In this document: positions 55,260 through 64,000 of the stretch, one piece after another
Position numbering within the stretch: the first letter of the stretch is position 1
Layout of the letters: each line of letters starts with the position of its first letter
Source of the DNA: Shewanella vesiculosa
GTDB lineage: Bacteria > Pseudomonadota > Gammaproteobacteria > Enterobacterales > Shewanellaceae
Direction: 5' to 3'
Assembly (NCBI RefSeq): GCF_021560015.1
Contig: NZ_CP073588.1
Span: 310,001-374,000, forward strand
Length of the DNA: 64,000 nucleotides
Program-made: the position numbers and the translations under genes
Notes under the pieces: generated by a model
What the model was told of the DNA's origin: nothing
Seen by the model: only the letters and a program-made list of their open reading frames with translations
Database searches by the model: none

Positions 55260-56733
55260 ATGATGGCTTCAATCGAAGTTAGTGCATCTCCTGACTGCAC
55301 TCAATGGCAATCCATTAACTGGAAAGTGGTTAAGCAACATGTATTAAAGCTTCAAATGCGCATTGCAAAAGCAACCCGAGAAGGTAAACACGGCAGGGCG
55401 AAAGCATTGCAGTGGATATTAACCCACTCTACATCAGCAAAATTGCTTGCTGTTAAAAGAGTTTCTCAAAATAAAGGCAGCAAAACACCTGGAATAGACG
55501 GGATCGTTTGGAACAGTGATGCTCGTTGTATAGGTGCGGTCAATCAACTGAGTAGAAAGGGCTACCATGCCCAACCGCTCAGGCGTATCTACATCCCCAA
55601 GAAAAACGGCAAACTCAGACCTTTAGGCATTCCTTGCATGATAGATAGAGCGCAGCAAGCGCTTCATCTTCTCGCCTTGGAGCCTATTTCGGAAACGGTG
55701 GCCGACCTCAATAGCTATGGCTTTCGACCTAAGCGAAGCGCAGCTGATGCAATTGCACAGTGCTTCAAATGTTTATGTATGAAGCGCTCTAGCCAATGGG
55801 TTCTTGAGGGTGACATCAAAGCTTGTTTCGATAAGATAGGTCATCAATGGCTCATCGACAACATTCAATTAGATAAGCGAATGCTGAAACAATGGCTTGG
55901 ATGTGGTTATGTTGATAAAGGATTGTTCTACAAAACAGCAGAAGGAACGCCGCAAGGCGGGATAATCTCCCCAACGCTGATGTTGCTCACGCTGGCTGGG
56001 TTAGAACAATTGGTTAAGTCTATTGCCTGTAAAACAGGGAATAGGGTCAACTTTATCGGATATGCAGACGATTTTGTTATCACAGGTTCTTCGAAGGAAG
56101 TGCTCGTTAATGAAATCAAGCCGCAACTAATTGGTTTTCTACAGGAAAGAGGCTTAACACTCTCTGATGAGAAAACGCACATTACTCATATCGATGATGG
56201 TTTTGACTTTCTGGGATTCAATCTTAGAAAGTACAAAGGCAAACTGCTCATTAAACCGAGCAAGAGCAACGTTCTATCATTTTTGAGTAATCTACGTGAA
56301 TTTATTAGAAAACATCCAACAATCCCCGTTAACGATTTAATTAAAATATTGAATCCCGAAACTGAGAGGATGGGCGAACTATTATCGCCACAGTGTTGCA
56401 AAGCAAGTTTTCGGTTATGTAGGGCATCAACTTTTCTGGCTGTTATGGCGTTGGGCCGTTAGGCGTCATCCAACTAAAAGTAAGGACTGGGTGAGGCGTA
56501 AATACTATATGAATCGCATAGGAGGATGGCAATTCCACGGCTGGCAGAAAATCGCCAACATGGACTGCCATTTTAATCTGGTTCAGATAGCTCAAACGCT
56601 GATAAAGAGACATGTGAAAATCAGGAGCGCAGCCATACCTTACGACCCCGAGTACGAAGCTTACTTAAGTAAGCGGAAACGGGCAAAGGAAGGTCGAAAC
56701 TCTTGGTTCGATCCTGTCTTAGCTGCTATGTAG
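55260..56733 (+). pseudogene. Group II intron reverse transcriptase/maturase, frameshifted, no HNH domain
   Basis: The protein has the RT fingers-palm (RRIYIPKKNGKLRPLGIPCMIDR, ALEPISE, SYGFRPKRSAADAI, EGDIKACFDKIGH) and the catalytic YADD in NFIGYADDFVITG. The maturase (X) domain begins LNP and breaks at about 56355: one extra base after 'aatccc' shifts the frame. The next frame gives KLRGWANYYRHSVAKQVFGYVGHQLFWLLWRWAVRR, read here as overlapping motifs, down to 56733. The reading ends NSWFDPVLAAM without the Cys/His HNH endonuclease. The start at 55260 has AAGGAG; a TTG at 55218 is an alternative. As read, the maturase would not function. Confidence 0.87.
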
Positions 56734-56769
56734 GGTGCTGGGTAACAGAACACGCCTTAGCGGAGGCTT

Positions 56770-56844
56770 GAGCCGTATGCAGTGAAAGTTGCACGTACGG
56801 TTCTTAGGAGGGCTGCACTTGGTAACATGTGCCGCCTATCCGAC
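56770..56844 (+). ncRNA. Group II intron domains V and VI
   Basis: Domain V is the 34-nt hairpin from gagccgtatgc through the GAAA tetraloop region to gtacggttc. Domain VI follows with a stem and a bulged A at 56838, seven bases from the predicted 3' splice site. These are the catalytic core and branch point of the ribozyme. Confidence 0.9.
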
Positions 56845-57355
56845 ATAAATGATTTAGATTCCCTGATTGAAAAAGCCTAAATTCAGCTTTGAACTTGAGG
56901 CCGTTGAAGACTTTTTTTATAAAATAATGCGTGAGCTGGCCCGCTAGCTTTCGTGGTACAGGTCGTTCCTTGGCATCCTGCCATCACTACATTTGTGAAT
57001 CCATTCACATCAGATGTACCATCGGAAGCGATAGCATTTTCACTCTTTACTGCAAGATGAGCCGTGGCAGGCTGCGAAGTCAAAAGCTGGATCGTACCAC
57101 GTAGCGAAATTATCGCTTTTTAGATAATTTTGATGTGGCGGCTGGGCCAATTCTTTTATAAAGAGTAAAGAGGGAACTGCCGTTGGTTTCCTCTTGGTCT
57201 GGTGTGGGCGAAGCGCCACGACGTTAGTGGCCGTAGGCCATGAGTACAAAAGTACAAAAGTACAAAAAACACCGGGATCCCGGCTTGAAAACACTGCCGG
57301 GATGACGAAAAGGTCGCTAACAAGCTATAAACATCGAAGTTATTATGAGTCAGTG
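56845..57355. other. Non-coding region right of the intron
   Basis: This holds the right arm of the inverted repeat (57137-57243), three tandem copies of agtacaaa(a) near 57243-57267, and a hairpin-like phrase (cgggatcccgg...gccgggatgac) near 57275-57306. The remaining frames are short and unconvincing. Confidence 0.55.
57137..57243 (-). repeat. Right arm of the ~105-bp inverted repeat
   Basis: This is the reverse-complement counterpart of 51225-51328, with the shared core ccgttggtttcctcttggtc and gtgtgggcgaagcgccacgacg. Further weak matching continues inward to about 56880 (cttgaggccg). Confidence 0.85.
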
Positions 57356-58996
57356 CTATAACGCCAACAGCTGTGGTAAATATTCGCTGTCTAACGCTGC
57401 AATTTCGACTTGTTCGGTGAGCACATCATGCAATATTTGATGACTGGTCAACGGATTAGCGAGTACCACACGAAATACTGTCGTTGGTTGGCGTAAGTAT
57501 TTTGCCGGTTTAATCCGTGTTCGTGACACAAATGATTTGCCTTGTTCACGTTGATGTTTTTGAATGAATTGAGTTAATCCATCCAGTAGTTCGTTGATTG
57601 TTGCAATTAACTCAGTGTCTTGATTCGATATGGCTGTTGTTAATATTGCTTGTACCGATGCGGGGACGTAGCGATAGGTTAGTAAACATAACTCAGGCGC
57701 AGTGACTAATTCAAAATCCTTATGTTGCTCAATAATCGTTGCAAAATAACGGGCTTTTTCTAGGCTGTTATTAATGAGTATTTCATAGCCATCGCGACCA
57801 ATTATCTGCAGGCAAGCGTGCACTAACATCGCCATACCTGGGCGCGAACCTTCCAGCGTTTGACTGCCTAAATCTTTTGAACCCACGCGTAAAATATATT
57901 CAGCATGATGCACAATGGCTTTGGCCAGTTCAGGGTCTTTAAATAGCACCATACCGGCGCCCATTGGCACGTACATTTGCTTATGGGCGTCGATAGTGAC
58001 TGAGTCAGCTAGCTCGATGCCTTTTAGTAAGTGGCGATATTTGTTGGATAATAAACTGGCGCCGCCCCAAGCTGCATCGACATGAAAGTGACAATTTAAC
58101 TCGCAGGCTAAAGCGGCTAACTCAGTTAATGGATCGACATTACCGGTTTCGGTTGTGCCAGCCACGCCGACAATCGCCATCACTTTGATATTTTGTTGTG
58201 CTAGTTTAGCCGCGGTTGCACGCATGGCAGCAACATCGACTTTATGATGTTCATCCGTAGGGATACTAATGATGTTATCTCGGCCAATACCTAATAAATC
58301 GGCCGTTTTACCTAATGAGTAATGACCCCGATCAGACACTAATATTGCAAGGTCATCATAACCATAAAATCGTAATGCTTTGGTCATGCCTTCACGAGTA
58401 ATACCTTTAAATTCGCCGCTAGGTTGCAATAATCGGTTTCGGGCTATCCACAGGGCGGTAATGTTGGCTACCGTGCCACCTGAACAAAATGCGCCTAACG
58501 AATGATTTGCGCTGTGCATCCATTGGTCATAAAAGTCGTTTGATTGTTGATAAACCAAGTGGTGCATCATGCCTAATACTTGGCGCTCAAGAGGCGTAAA
58601 GGCTTTTGATGTTTCGATTTTAACCAAGTTTTGGTTCAGTCCCACCATCATCTTCGACAGCGGTAACACAAAATAAGGCAATGCTGATGTCATATGACCA
58701 ATAAAACTCGGTGCAGCGGTATGAACTGAGTGCGCCACTAAATTTTGCATGATTTCGTCGGCATAATCAGAAACGAACTTAGGATCGGTGGGGATCTGAT
58801 AAGCATTAAAATCGGTTTCTATTTCTGATAGCGGCTTTTCTAGTGCGGCGATGCTGTTACCTAAAAACCCTGCAAGGTCTTGTGACAACTTCTGTTCAAT
58901 AATGCTCAACGTCGAGGTTGAATCTTCAGGTGCGGTAAAAATACGCAGTAAGCTGTCTTCTGAAGCGTATGCTTGACGGGTGATTTTCGAGGTCAT
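57356..58996 (-). CDS. panP: PLP-dependent aspartate 1-decarboxylase PanP
   Basis: This 546-residue protein is a group II PLP decarboxylase. It has FIGHMTSALPYF, the substrate-binding SGGTVANITALWIARN, the Asp that contacts PLP in CHFHVDAAWGGASLLS, and the PLP-binding Lys in SVTIDAHKQMYVPMGAG. The length and the N-terminal extension match the PanP proteins of Vibrio and Shewanella, which make beta-alanine from aspartate for pantothenate and replace PanD. A glutamate decarboxylase role is the main alternative. It stands alone; the intron/integron region lies downstream of it. Confidence 0.88.
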   Translation of the reverse strand: MTSKITRQAYASEDSLLRIFTAPEDSTSTLSIIEQKLSQDLAGFLGNSIAALEKPLSEIETDFNAYQIPTDPKFVSDYADEIMQNLVAHSVHTAAPSFIGHMTSALPYFVLPLSKMMVGLNQNLVKIETSKAFTPLERQVLGMMHHLVYQQSNDFYDQWMHSANHSLGAFCSGGTVANITALWIARNRLLQPSGEFKGITREGMTKALRFYGYDDLAILVSDRGHYSLGKTADLLGIGRDNIISIPTDEHHKVDVAAMRATAAKLAQQNIKVMAIVGVAGTTETGNVDPLTELAALACELNCHFHVDAAWGGASLLSNKYRHLLKGIELADSVTIDAHKQMYVPMGAGMVLFKDPELAKAIVHHAEYILRVGSKDLGSQTLEGSRPGMAMLVHACLQIIGRDGYEILINNSLEKARYFATIIEQHKDFELVTAPELCLLTYRYVPASVQAILTTAISNQDTELIATINELLDGLTQFIQKHQREQGKSFVSRTRIKPAKYLRQPTTVFRVVLANPLTSHQILHDVLTEQVEIAALDSEYLPQLLAL

Positions 58997-59366
58997 TTTG
59001 CTTGCCGTAATGATGAAAACTCCATCCTGTTAGCATTGACTGATGCATTACGATTAACGCTGCACCTTCAGGACGAAATGAGGGTGCTAACTTTACTGTA
59101 TGGCTGGTTAGGCTTCAAGTATTTATCGTGTTAATGCTGATGGTTAGGGTAGAAAAAATACTGATGACTGCTTATCTGTTGTGGTCAGAATACTCTTGGT
59201 GATAATGCAGATGACATTGTGGTTATTGGTCGGCGCATGTGTGACTCGAGCTCAATACCAGGTTATTAATCTAAAATGGATATCAATAGGGGAGCCATAC
59301 TGCGATAAATGCTGCTTAGCATTGTAAAGTCAGCATAAATATCAATTGATATTTATGCTGACAGGA
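58997..59366. other. Intergenic region upstream of panP and downstream of the glycerate kinase gene
   Basis: No gene is visible in 370 bp. It carries the panP promoter region and a perfect 34-bp palindrome near the end of the glycerate kinase gene, listed separately. Confidence 0.5.
59329..59362. terminator. Perfect 34-bp palindrome after the glycerate kinase gene
   Basis: The arms gtcagcataaatatcaa and ttgatatttatgctgac are exact complements with no spacer. It begins 4 bases past the glycerate kinase stop on the minus strand and is followed there by a short T run. A terminator or mRNA-protecting hairpin is likely. Confidence 0.7.
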
Positions 59367-60536
59367 TTACTTTTTCACTAATGATAATGACAACATTGCC
59401 GCAATATTACGGGCGGTATTGGTGAGATTCACCTGTGCTTCAGACAACACTTGTTCTAATGGCTGTAGTGCCGGAATAATAGCGAAAATAGCGTGCATGC
59501 CTTCGGCTAAAATCGCATCTGCATTTGGGCCTAGGCATCCAGAAATGCCAATCACTGGGATATTGAGCTGTTTAGCGATATGTAATACGCCCATGGGGGT
59601 TTTACCAAACACAGTTTGACCGTCAATACGACCTTCACCTGTGATGACTAAATCGGCATTGTGGCAATACTCTGCTAATTTAACACTGTTGGTGACAATA
59701 TCGACTCCAGGTTTTAAGGAGGCATTTAATATTGTCATCACCCCAAACCCCATACCTCCAGCCGCGCCAGCCCCAGGGTGCAGTTGGCAGTGAGTATCAA
59801 CAGATTGATAAAGTTGTTGATTAACCGTGTGAGCAAAATGGCCTAGAGCATGATCGAGCTGTTCAATCATCTCGGTTGTGGCCCCTTTTTGTGGACCAAA
59901 AATCGCACTGGCACCGCGAGGACCACACAATGGGTTATCGACATCGCAAGCGACCTCAATAACACACTCTTTTATGGCAGGATGGCACGACTGAACATCA
60001 ATATGATGCAATGCGGCAAGGGCTGCGCCACCAAAAGGCAGTGGCTCATTAGCTATATTGCTCAGTGTTACCCCTAATGCTTGCATCATTCCTGCGCCTG
60101 CATCATTGGTGGCACTGCCGCCTAAACCTAAGATAATATGACGGATGCCGCGATTTAACGCATCGGCAATTAATTCACCTGTGCCAAAGCTGGTGGTCAA
60201 TAACGGATTGCGTTGATTGACGGGCACCAGATGTAGCCCTGATGCCGCAGCCATTTCAATCACTGCAGTTTGCTTACCGTCTTCATCGAGTTGCCCCAAC
60301 ACACCGTAAAAAGCGTCAACAGGTAACCCCAGCGGGCCAGTAACAGTAAGATTAATGATTTGCCCTTGAGTAGCATCAACCATGGCTTGTACTGTACCTT
60401 CACCGCCGTCTGCCATCGGCACTTTGCAATATTGTGCATCAGGAAACACCTGTTTAAAGCCATCTTCAATGGCATTAGCCACTTCAAGGGCGCTTAAGCT
60501 TTCTTTAAATGAATCTGGAGCAATAACGATTTTCAT
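59367..60536 (-). CDS. garK: Glycerate kinase (GarK/GlxK family)
   Basis: This 389-residue kinase phosphorylates glycerate, probably at the 2-position as in the GarK family. It starts with the family signature MKIVIAPDSFKESLSA and contains VPMADGGEGTVQAM, GTGELI, IILGLGGSATNDAGAGM, GAGAAGGMGFG and the C-terminal LVITGEGRIDGQTVFGKTPMGV. It is the second gene of a leftward set: permease, then kinase, with the CdaR-type regulator upstream. Together these take up and use glycerate or a related sugar acid. Confidence 0.94.
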   Translation of the reverse strand: MKIVIAPDSFKESLSALEVANAIEDGFKQVFPDAQYCKVPMADGGEGTVQAMVDATQGQIINLTVTGPLGLPVDAFYGVLGQLDEDGKQTAVIEMAAASGLHLVPVNQRNPLLTTSFGTGELIADALNRGIRHIILGLGGSATNDAGAGMMQALGVTLSNIANEPLPFGGAALAALHHIDVQSCHPAIKECVIEVACDVDNPLCGPRGASAIFGPQKGATTEMIEQLDHALGHFAHTVNQQLYQSVDTHCQLHPGAGAAGGMGFGVMTILNASLKPGVDIVTNSVKLAEYCHNADLVITGEGRIDGQTVFGKTPMGVLHIAKQLNIPVIGISGCLGPNADAILAEGMHAIFAIIPALQPLEQVLSEAQVNLTNTARNIAAMLSLSLVKK

Positions 60537-60556
60537 ATAAGACTCTGAATAATAAA

Positions 60557-61917
60557 TTACAGTAAAATTAAGCTCAGTAGATAAACGGTGATCATCGCCG
60601 TGATACCTTGAATTAATGTCGCCATAGTTTGCGCGCGGTAAGCTTGTTTGACGCTCATGCGGCTAAACTGAGTCACAACCCAGAAGAAACTGTCGTTGGC
60701 ATGTGACACTGTCATTGCCCCTGCGCCAATGGCCATAACGGTAAGGACGCGGCCCATTTCTGAGGCTAAGCCTATATCGCCTAACAATGGTGCCACTAAG
60801 GCCGATGTGGCGACTAAGGCAACGGTTGATGATCCTTGTGCCGATTTGAGCGCGGCCGCGACGATAAATGGCATAAAAATACCCACACGCCCAATGCCGA
60901 TAAACTGCTACCCAAAAATGCACCAATTTCAGTGGCTTTTAACACCGCACCGAAGGCTCCACCAGCACCGGTGATCAATAGAATTGGCGCCGAAACCACT
61001 AAGCCTTGGCTAATACGTTCACTAAACTCTTTAACTTTTTCAGTCCCTTTAAGTAAAAATAATGATAAAAATAAGCCAATCATTAAGGCGTTTACCGGTT
61101 GGCCTAAAAAGACTAATAAATCGAATAAACCTTGTTCACCAAGCGGTTTTGAAGGGAAATTGGCAATAGAACCTAAACAAATGAAGATAATAGGCACAAA
61201 AATTGGCGCAAAGGCTTTTAGCGGGCTAGGTAATTCGCCGTATGCCTTTTTCAGATCGTCAAAGTCTGGTAGTTGTGCATTAAGTTCTTCAGCCCCTTCG
61301 CCGTCAGGTTGTTCGTTGGCAAAACGGTTGGCCCATAACATACCTGCAAAAGCGGCAATCGCGGCAACAAACACACCGACGGCAATAACTAATCCCAGTT
61401 GTGATTCAAGGCCTAAGTTACCTGCAGCTGCAATTGGGCCTGGCGTTGGCGGTACAAAGGTATGAGTAGCATATAACCCAGTTGCTAAGGCGACACTCAT
61501 GGCAACCTGAGACACTTTCATGCGGTTAGCCATTGATTGCTTTAATGAGTTTAAAATCACAAACCCTGAATCACAAAACACAGGGATAGACACCAAATAG
61601 CCAATCATTGACATGGTTAAGGTTGGAAAGCGTTGACCAAACAATTTAATGACAACATCTGCCATGGTTATTGCTGCGCCGCTTTTTTCAAGGATAGTGC
61701 CAATAATGGTTCCTAATACAATGACTAGGCCTATATAACCTAAAATTCCACCAAAACCACCTGTGATGGTTTTAGCGATTTCGTTACTGGGTAAGCCATA
61801 AGCAAATGCGGTGAGAAACGACGCTAAGATAAGGGTTAAAAAAGGGTGAAGTTTGAATCTGGAGGTGGCGATGACGATGAAGGCGATCACGCCGAGTAAG
61901 ATCAAGATTAGTCCCAT
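60557..61917 (-). pseudogene. GntP-family gluconate/glycerate permease, frameshifted
   Basis: This membrane transporter of about 452 residues, with around 12 helices, belongs to the GntP family. It has LHPFLTLILASFLTAFAYGLP, GGFGGILGYIGLVIVLGTIIG, the TMSMIGYLVSIPVFCDSGF block and FVPPTPGPIAAA. Near 60880 the frame changes: SSLSALGVW... should continue GIFMPFIVAAALKSAQGSST, which lies in the next frame to 60557. The cause is a net +2 or -1 change at a gtgtggg stretch, e.g. an extra TG. The downstream part is otherwise intact (GAMTVSHANDSFFWVVTQ). It may be a pseudogene or a sequencing error. It precedes the glycerate kinase gene by 20 bp. Confidence 0.9.
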
Positions 61918-62047
61918 AGAGTACTCGTTATTTATTGTTATTGGAGTGGTTTAGTTATTCATCATAGTAAACCTTTAGTGATAAATTACTTTGTTCATCC
62001 GCACTAATAACAATGCTCAAATAGACTATTTTTGTACTAATGCACAA

Positions 62048-63205
62048 CTAAGCGCTGGGCTGGTGGATGAGCTGACCTAAATACAAACTCAGTAATCCAT
62101 TAAAGCTGTGCAAATCAATATTGGTGATGGTTTGAATTTTATCTAATCGATAACGTAATGTGTTTCTATGGATAAATAGACTGTTAGCACAGGTTTGTAT
62201 ATCACCCATATGTTCAAGATACGCGGCGAGTGTTTTTTGTAATTGTTGGTTTTTATCTACTTCAATCAGTTTCATATAGGGACTTGCCAGTGCGTTACCG
62301 CGCCAGTGATGACGTAAGCCGGATAACAGCACCTGTAAGCTGTAATCTTGGTATAAATATTTGCTTTTTTGCGGATGCAGTTTCTTGCCAATGTCCATGG
62401 TTTCTTTGGCCGTACGGTAAGAGTAACTGATGCCTAAATCACCACTAAAATAATGGCCTAAGGAAATGTGCAAGCTAAGTTGCATGTTCGCGGGCAAGCG
62501 TTTGAGTAATTTATTGATGCGTTGATTTTCAAGTTCAGGATCAAATTGTTTTCCGTCTAAAAAAGCGGGTTTCAAAATAACCAGTTGAGTGAGCGACGTC
62601 ATGGCAATTAAGTTATCTCGTACCGGATTTTGTAATAAATACAGAACTTGTTTCAATGCCTGGTTGTCTTGCTGATACAAAGGGTTATGACTGTCGAGTT
62701 CAATAATCGCCGCCACTCTAGGTACGCTAAAATCGATACCTAATTGCAGCGCCCATTGTTTTAATGAGGGTAAGTCTTGCTCATTTGCATGTATCAATTG
62801 AGCAATAAACTCTTCTTTTTGACGGTTTTGCCATTGTAATTGTTCTTGTAGGTTAGCTTGTTCAACAATCATTTCGGCAGTCATTTTAAGCAGCTCACCA
62901 TAGTGGCTCAATGTGTCTGGTTCACCCGTGATGCCAATCACACCAACAACTTGACCTTGATAATGTAATGGCAAATTAAGCCCGGGCTTCACCCCTTGTA
63001 AATTTGAAGCGATGGTTTGATTGATTTCAACATTGCGATTTTGGCTAATAGCCAATAATGCGCCCTCATGTATGGTGCCAATTCGCTCGACTTCGCCTGA
63101 ACCTAGTATGACGGCTTGCGCATTCATGACATTGATATTATGGCCAATAATTTTCATGGTCCGGTTGACAATTTTAGCGGCAATTTGGGTATCAATCTGA
63201 AACAT
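62048..63205 (-). CDS. cdaR: CdaR-family sugar-diacid regulator
   Basis: This 385-residue regulator matches E. coli CdaR in length once the ATG at 63205 is used (MFQIDTQIAAKIVNRTMKII). The N-terminal diacid-recognition domain contains NINVMNAQAVILGSGEVERIGTIHEGAL, read as adjoining motifs, and GVKPGLNLPLHYQGQVVGVIGITGEP. The C-terminal PucR-type helix-turn-helix reads MGDIQTCANSLFIHRNTLRYRLDKIQTIT. It probably activates the adjacent permease and kinase genes in response to glycerate or a sugar diacid. A longer frame to 63415 adds 70 residues that look like untranslated DNA. Confidence 0.92.
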   Translation of the reverse strand: MFQIDTQIAAKIVNRTMKIIGHNINVMNAQAVILGSGEVERIGTIHEGALLAISQNRNVEINQTIASNLQGVKPGLNLPLHYQGQVVGVIGITGEPDTLSHYGELLKMTAEMIVEQANLQEQLQWQNRQKEEFIAQLIHANEQDLPSLKQWALQLGIDFSVPRVAAIIELDSHNPLYQQDNQALKQVLYLLQNPVRDNLIAMTSLTQLVILKPAFLDGKQFDPELENQRINKLLKRLPANMQLSLHISLGHYFSGDLGISYSYRTAKETMDIGKKLHPQKSKYLYQDYSLQVLLSGLRHHWRGNALASPYMKLIEVDKNQQLQKTLAAYLEHMGDIQTCANSLFIHRNTLRYRLDKIQTITNIDLHSFNGLLSLYLGQLIHQPSA

Positions 63206-63677
63206 GAATTTCTCTGAGTCATCAATATCGGTATTGAATGATACCTGATGTTGCTTAAGTAGTGGGAGTTGGTTGATGTGAATATGGACTTGATGAGTAA
63301 AAAGTCCGTTACTGTTAATCCTAAATAATACGCCTATAAAGCACCTGAACATAACCGATAAGATAATAAAGATTAGCAGTGCTAATTTTGACGGGGGAGG
63401 CGAGACATAAAACAATTAATAATAAAATGGGGGGCAAAATCCTTTTGCCCAATTTTCAATCACAAGCAATTCACTTTGTTAATATAATGTTAAATATGTA
63501 TGGATTGCAAGTTTTTTATACAGTGAAGCTTTAAAATTAATCGATGAGCTTAAGCGCTAGGCGAGAAAGCTATTTACGCGATAGCTAATGTCAAACCGAC
63601 AGATAGCAAAACGCCAACCTAAAGAGGTTGGCGTTTTCTGTAATATGACTGACTTTGTCACATCATTATTATTTTAC
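63206..63677. other. Intergenic region with two hairpins
   Basis: A near-perfect inverted repeat gggcaaaa-tcc-ttttgccc lies at 63432-63450, about 230 bases upstream of the cdaR start. A strong hairpin lies at 63608-63637. No gene is evident. Confidence 0.5.
63608..63637 (-). terminator. Terminator of the MtrB-like gene
   Basis: The stem aaaacgccaacct / aggttggcgtttt with a 4-nt loop has T4 on the minus-strand side. It lies about 40 bases past the MtrB-like stop. Confidence 0.85.
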
Positions 63678-64000
63678 TTACAGTTTATAACTGACGTTGA
63701 GCATAATCATGTGTGCTGTGTAGTCATGCTGTAAATTGCCGAAACTCATCACATTCCAAATGGTATCGGGTTCGATATCATTGGCGTCGTCATTATCAAG
63801 ATACTTTTCCATTTTGTAGTCTATTCGCAAGGCTACTTTTTCGGTTGCTTGATACTGTGCATAAACATTAATGTTATGTACTTTGGCAAAATAGTCGCCG
63901 TAATCACCACTAATACCTTGTCTGACTTGGGTCGTGCTGTCTGAGTCTGAGTAAGTATAATCTACGCCTAAGCGTAAACGACTGTCCATTAAGTTGTTAT
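63678..64000 (-). CDS. MtrB/PioB-family outer-membrane barrel protein, C-terminal part
   Basis: The frame is open through the right edge of the window, so only about 107 C-terminal residues are present; an ATG at 63989 is internal. The sequence is a series of amphipathic beta strands: LRLGVDYTYSDSDS, INVYAQYQATEKVALRIDYKMEKY, and DIEPDTIWNVMSFGNLQHDY, ending in a barrel-terminal strand IMLNVSYKL. The WNV-SFG-HDY-AH pattern closely resembles the end of MtrB/PioB/DmsF proteins, which hold decahaem cytochromes across the outer membrane for extracellular respiration. The family is likely; which paralogue cannot be told. Confidence 0.8.
   Translation of the reverse strand, partial: NNLMDSRLRLGVDYTYSDSDSTTQVRQGISGDYGDYFAKVHNINVYAQYQATEKVALRIDYKMEKYLDNDDANDIEPDTIWNVMSFGNLQHDYTAHMIMLNVSYKL

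Larger units (their letters stand above)
54681..56844 (+). mobile_element. Group II intron (retrotransposon)
   Basis: The 5' end gtgcgacctg fits the GUGYG boundary (54677 is also possible because of a gtgcgtgcg repeat). A structured 5' region of about 540 nt precedes the reverse-transcriptase gene. Domain V (56770-56803) and domain VI with a bulged A at 56838 close the element at about 56844. The total is about 2.16 kb. It lies just beyond the last attC site. Confidence 0.88.

Noticed and set aside
60836..61465. 209-codon plus-strand frame
   Set aside because: It is the antisense shadow of the GntP-type permease gene, whose membrane helices and motifs are clear on the minus strand.

Overview
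The window looks like a chromosomal segment of a marine gamma-proteobacterium, most likely Shewanella or a close relative. Three gene orders support this: rlmL-uup-(DUF3466)-rmf-fabA-lon-like; uvrY-uvrC-pgsA-tRNA-Gly-tRNA-Cys-tRNA-Leu; and a Fur-type haem-uptake locus (hmuTUV, tonB-exbBD, receptor, hutXZ). The right edge carries an MtrB/PioB-type outer-membrane protein, a family typical of metal-reducing Shewanella. The taxon is inferred from content and gene order, not from a database search.

Layout. 1-7.5 kb: housekeeping block (23S rRNA methylation, ABC-F protein, ribosome hibernation, unsaturated fatty-acid synthesis, Lon-type protease). 7.8-8.3 kb: tRNA-Ser(TGA) followed by a fourfold tandem repeat derived from the tRNA 3' end plus its terminator. 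8.7-23.3 kb: accessory-looking metabolic block, partly richer in G+C by eye: agmatine deiminase and an amidase; then a DsbA-like protein, an FAD oxidoreductase, an APC permease, a PoxB-like TPP enzyme and a membrane-anchored glutamate-synthase-like FMN protein; then a secreted thioredoxin-fold protein, an Old Yellow Enzyme and a semialdehyde dehydrogenase. 23.7-27.5 kb: Crp/Fnr-like regulator, PRC-barrel protein and NlpE-like lipoprotein in loosely packed DNA. 28.1-34.3 kb: sugar uptake by an OprB-type porin, a triple-fusion EIIA-HPr-EI phosphotransferase and a glucose-type EIICB. 34.5-36.6 kb: LysR regulator divergent from lrgAB. 37-45.5 kb: haem acquisition, with a Fur box between the two divergent arms. 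46-50.3 kb: yjbQ, uvrY, uvrC, pgsA and three tRNAs, the last followed by two extra copies of the tRNA-Leu 3' half in a 172-175 bp tandem repeat. 51.9-54.6 kb: a small array of integron gene cassettes with attC-like sites and no visible integrase. 54.7-56.8 kb: a group II intron. A diverged inverted repeat of about 105 bp brackets the array and intron. 57.4-63.2 kb: panP, then a glycerate-utilisation set (glycerate kinase, GntP-type permease, CdaR-type regulator). 63.7 kb to the end: 3' end of an MtrB/PioB-family gene.

Six genes (uup, the amidase, the haem receptor, uvrC, the intron RT and the GntP permease) have short indels that break an otherwise intact frame. Four lie in mononucleotide runs, so unresolved sequencing error is as likely as true pseudogenisation. 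The parts most worth a second look are the cassette array with a nuclease-like orphan protein, the two tRNA-3'-end tandem repeats, and the redox/TPP/glutamate-synthase-like cluster at 12.4-19.7 kb.
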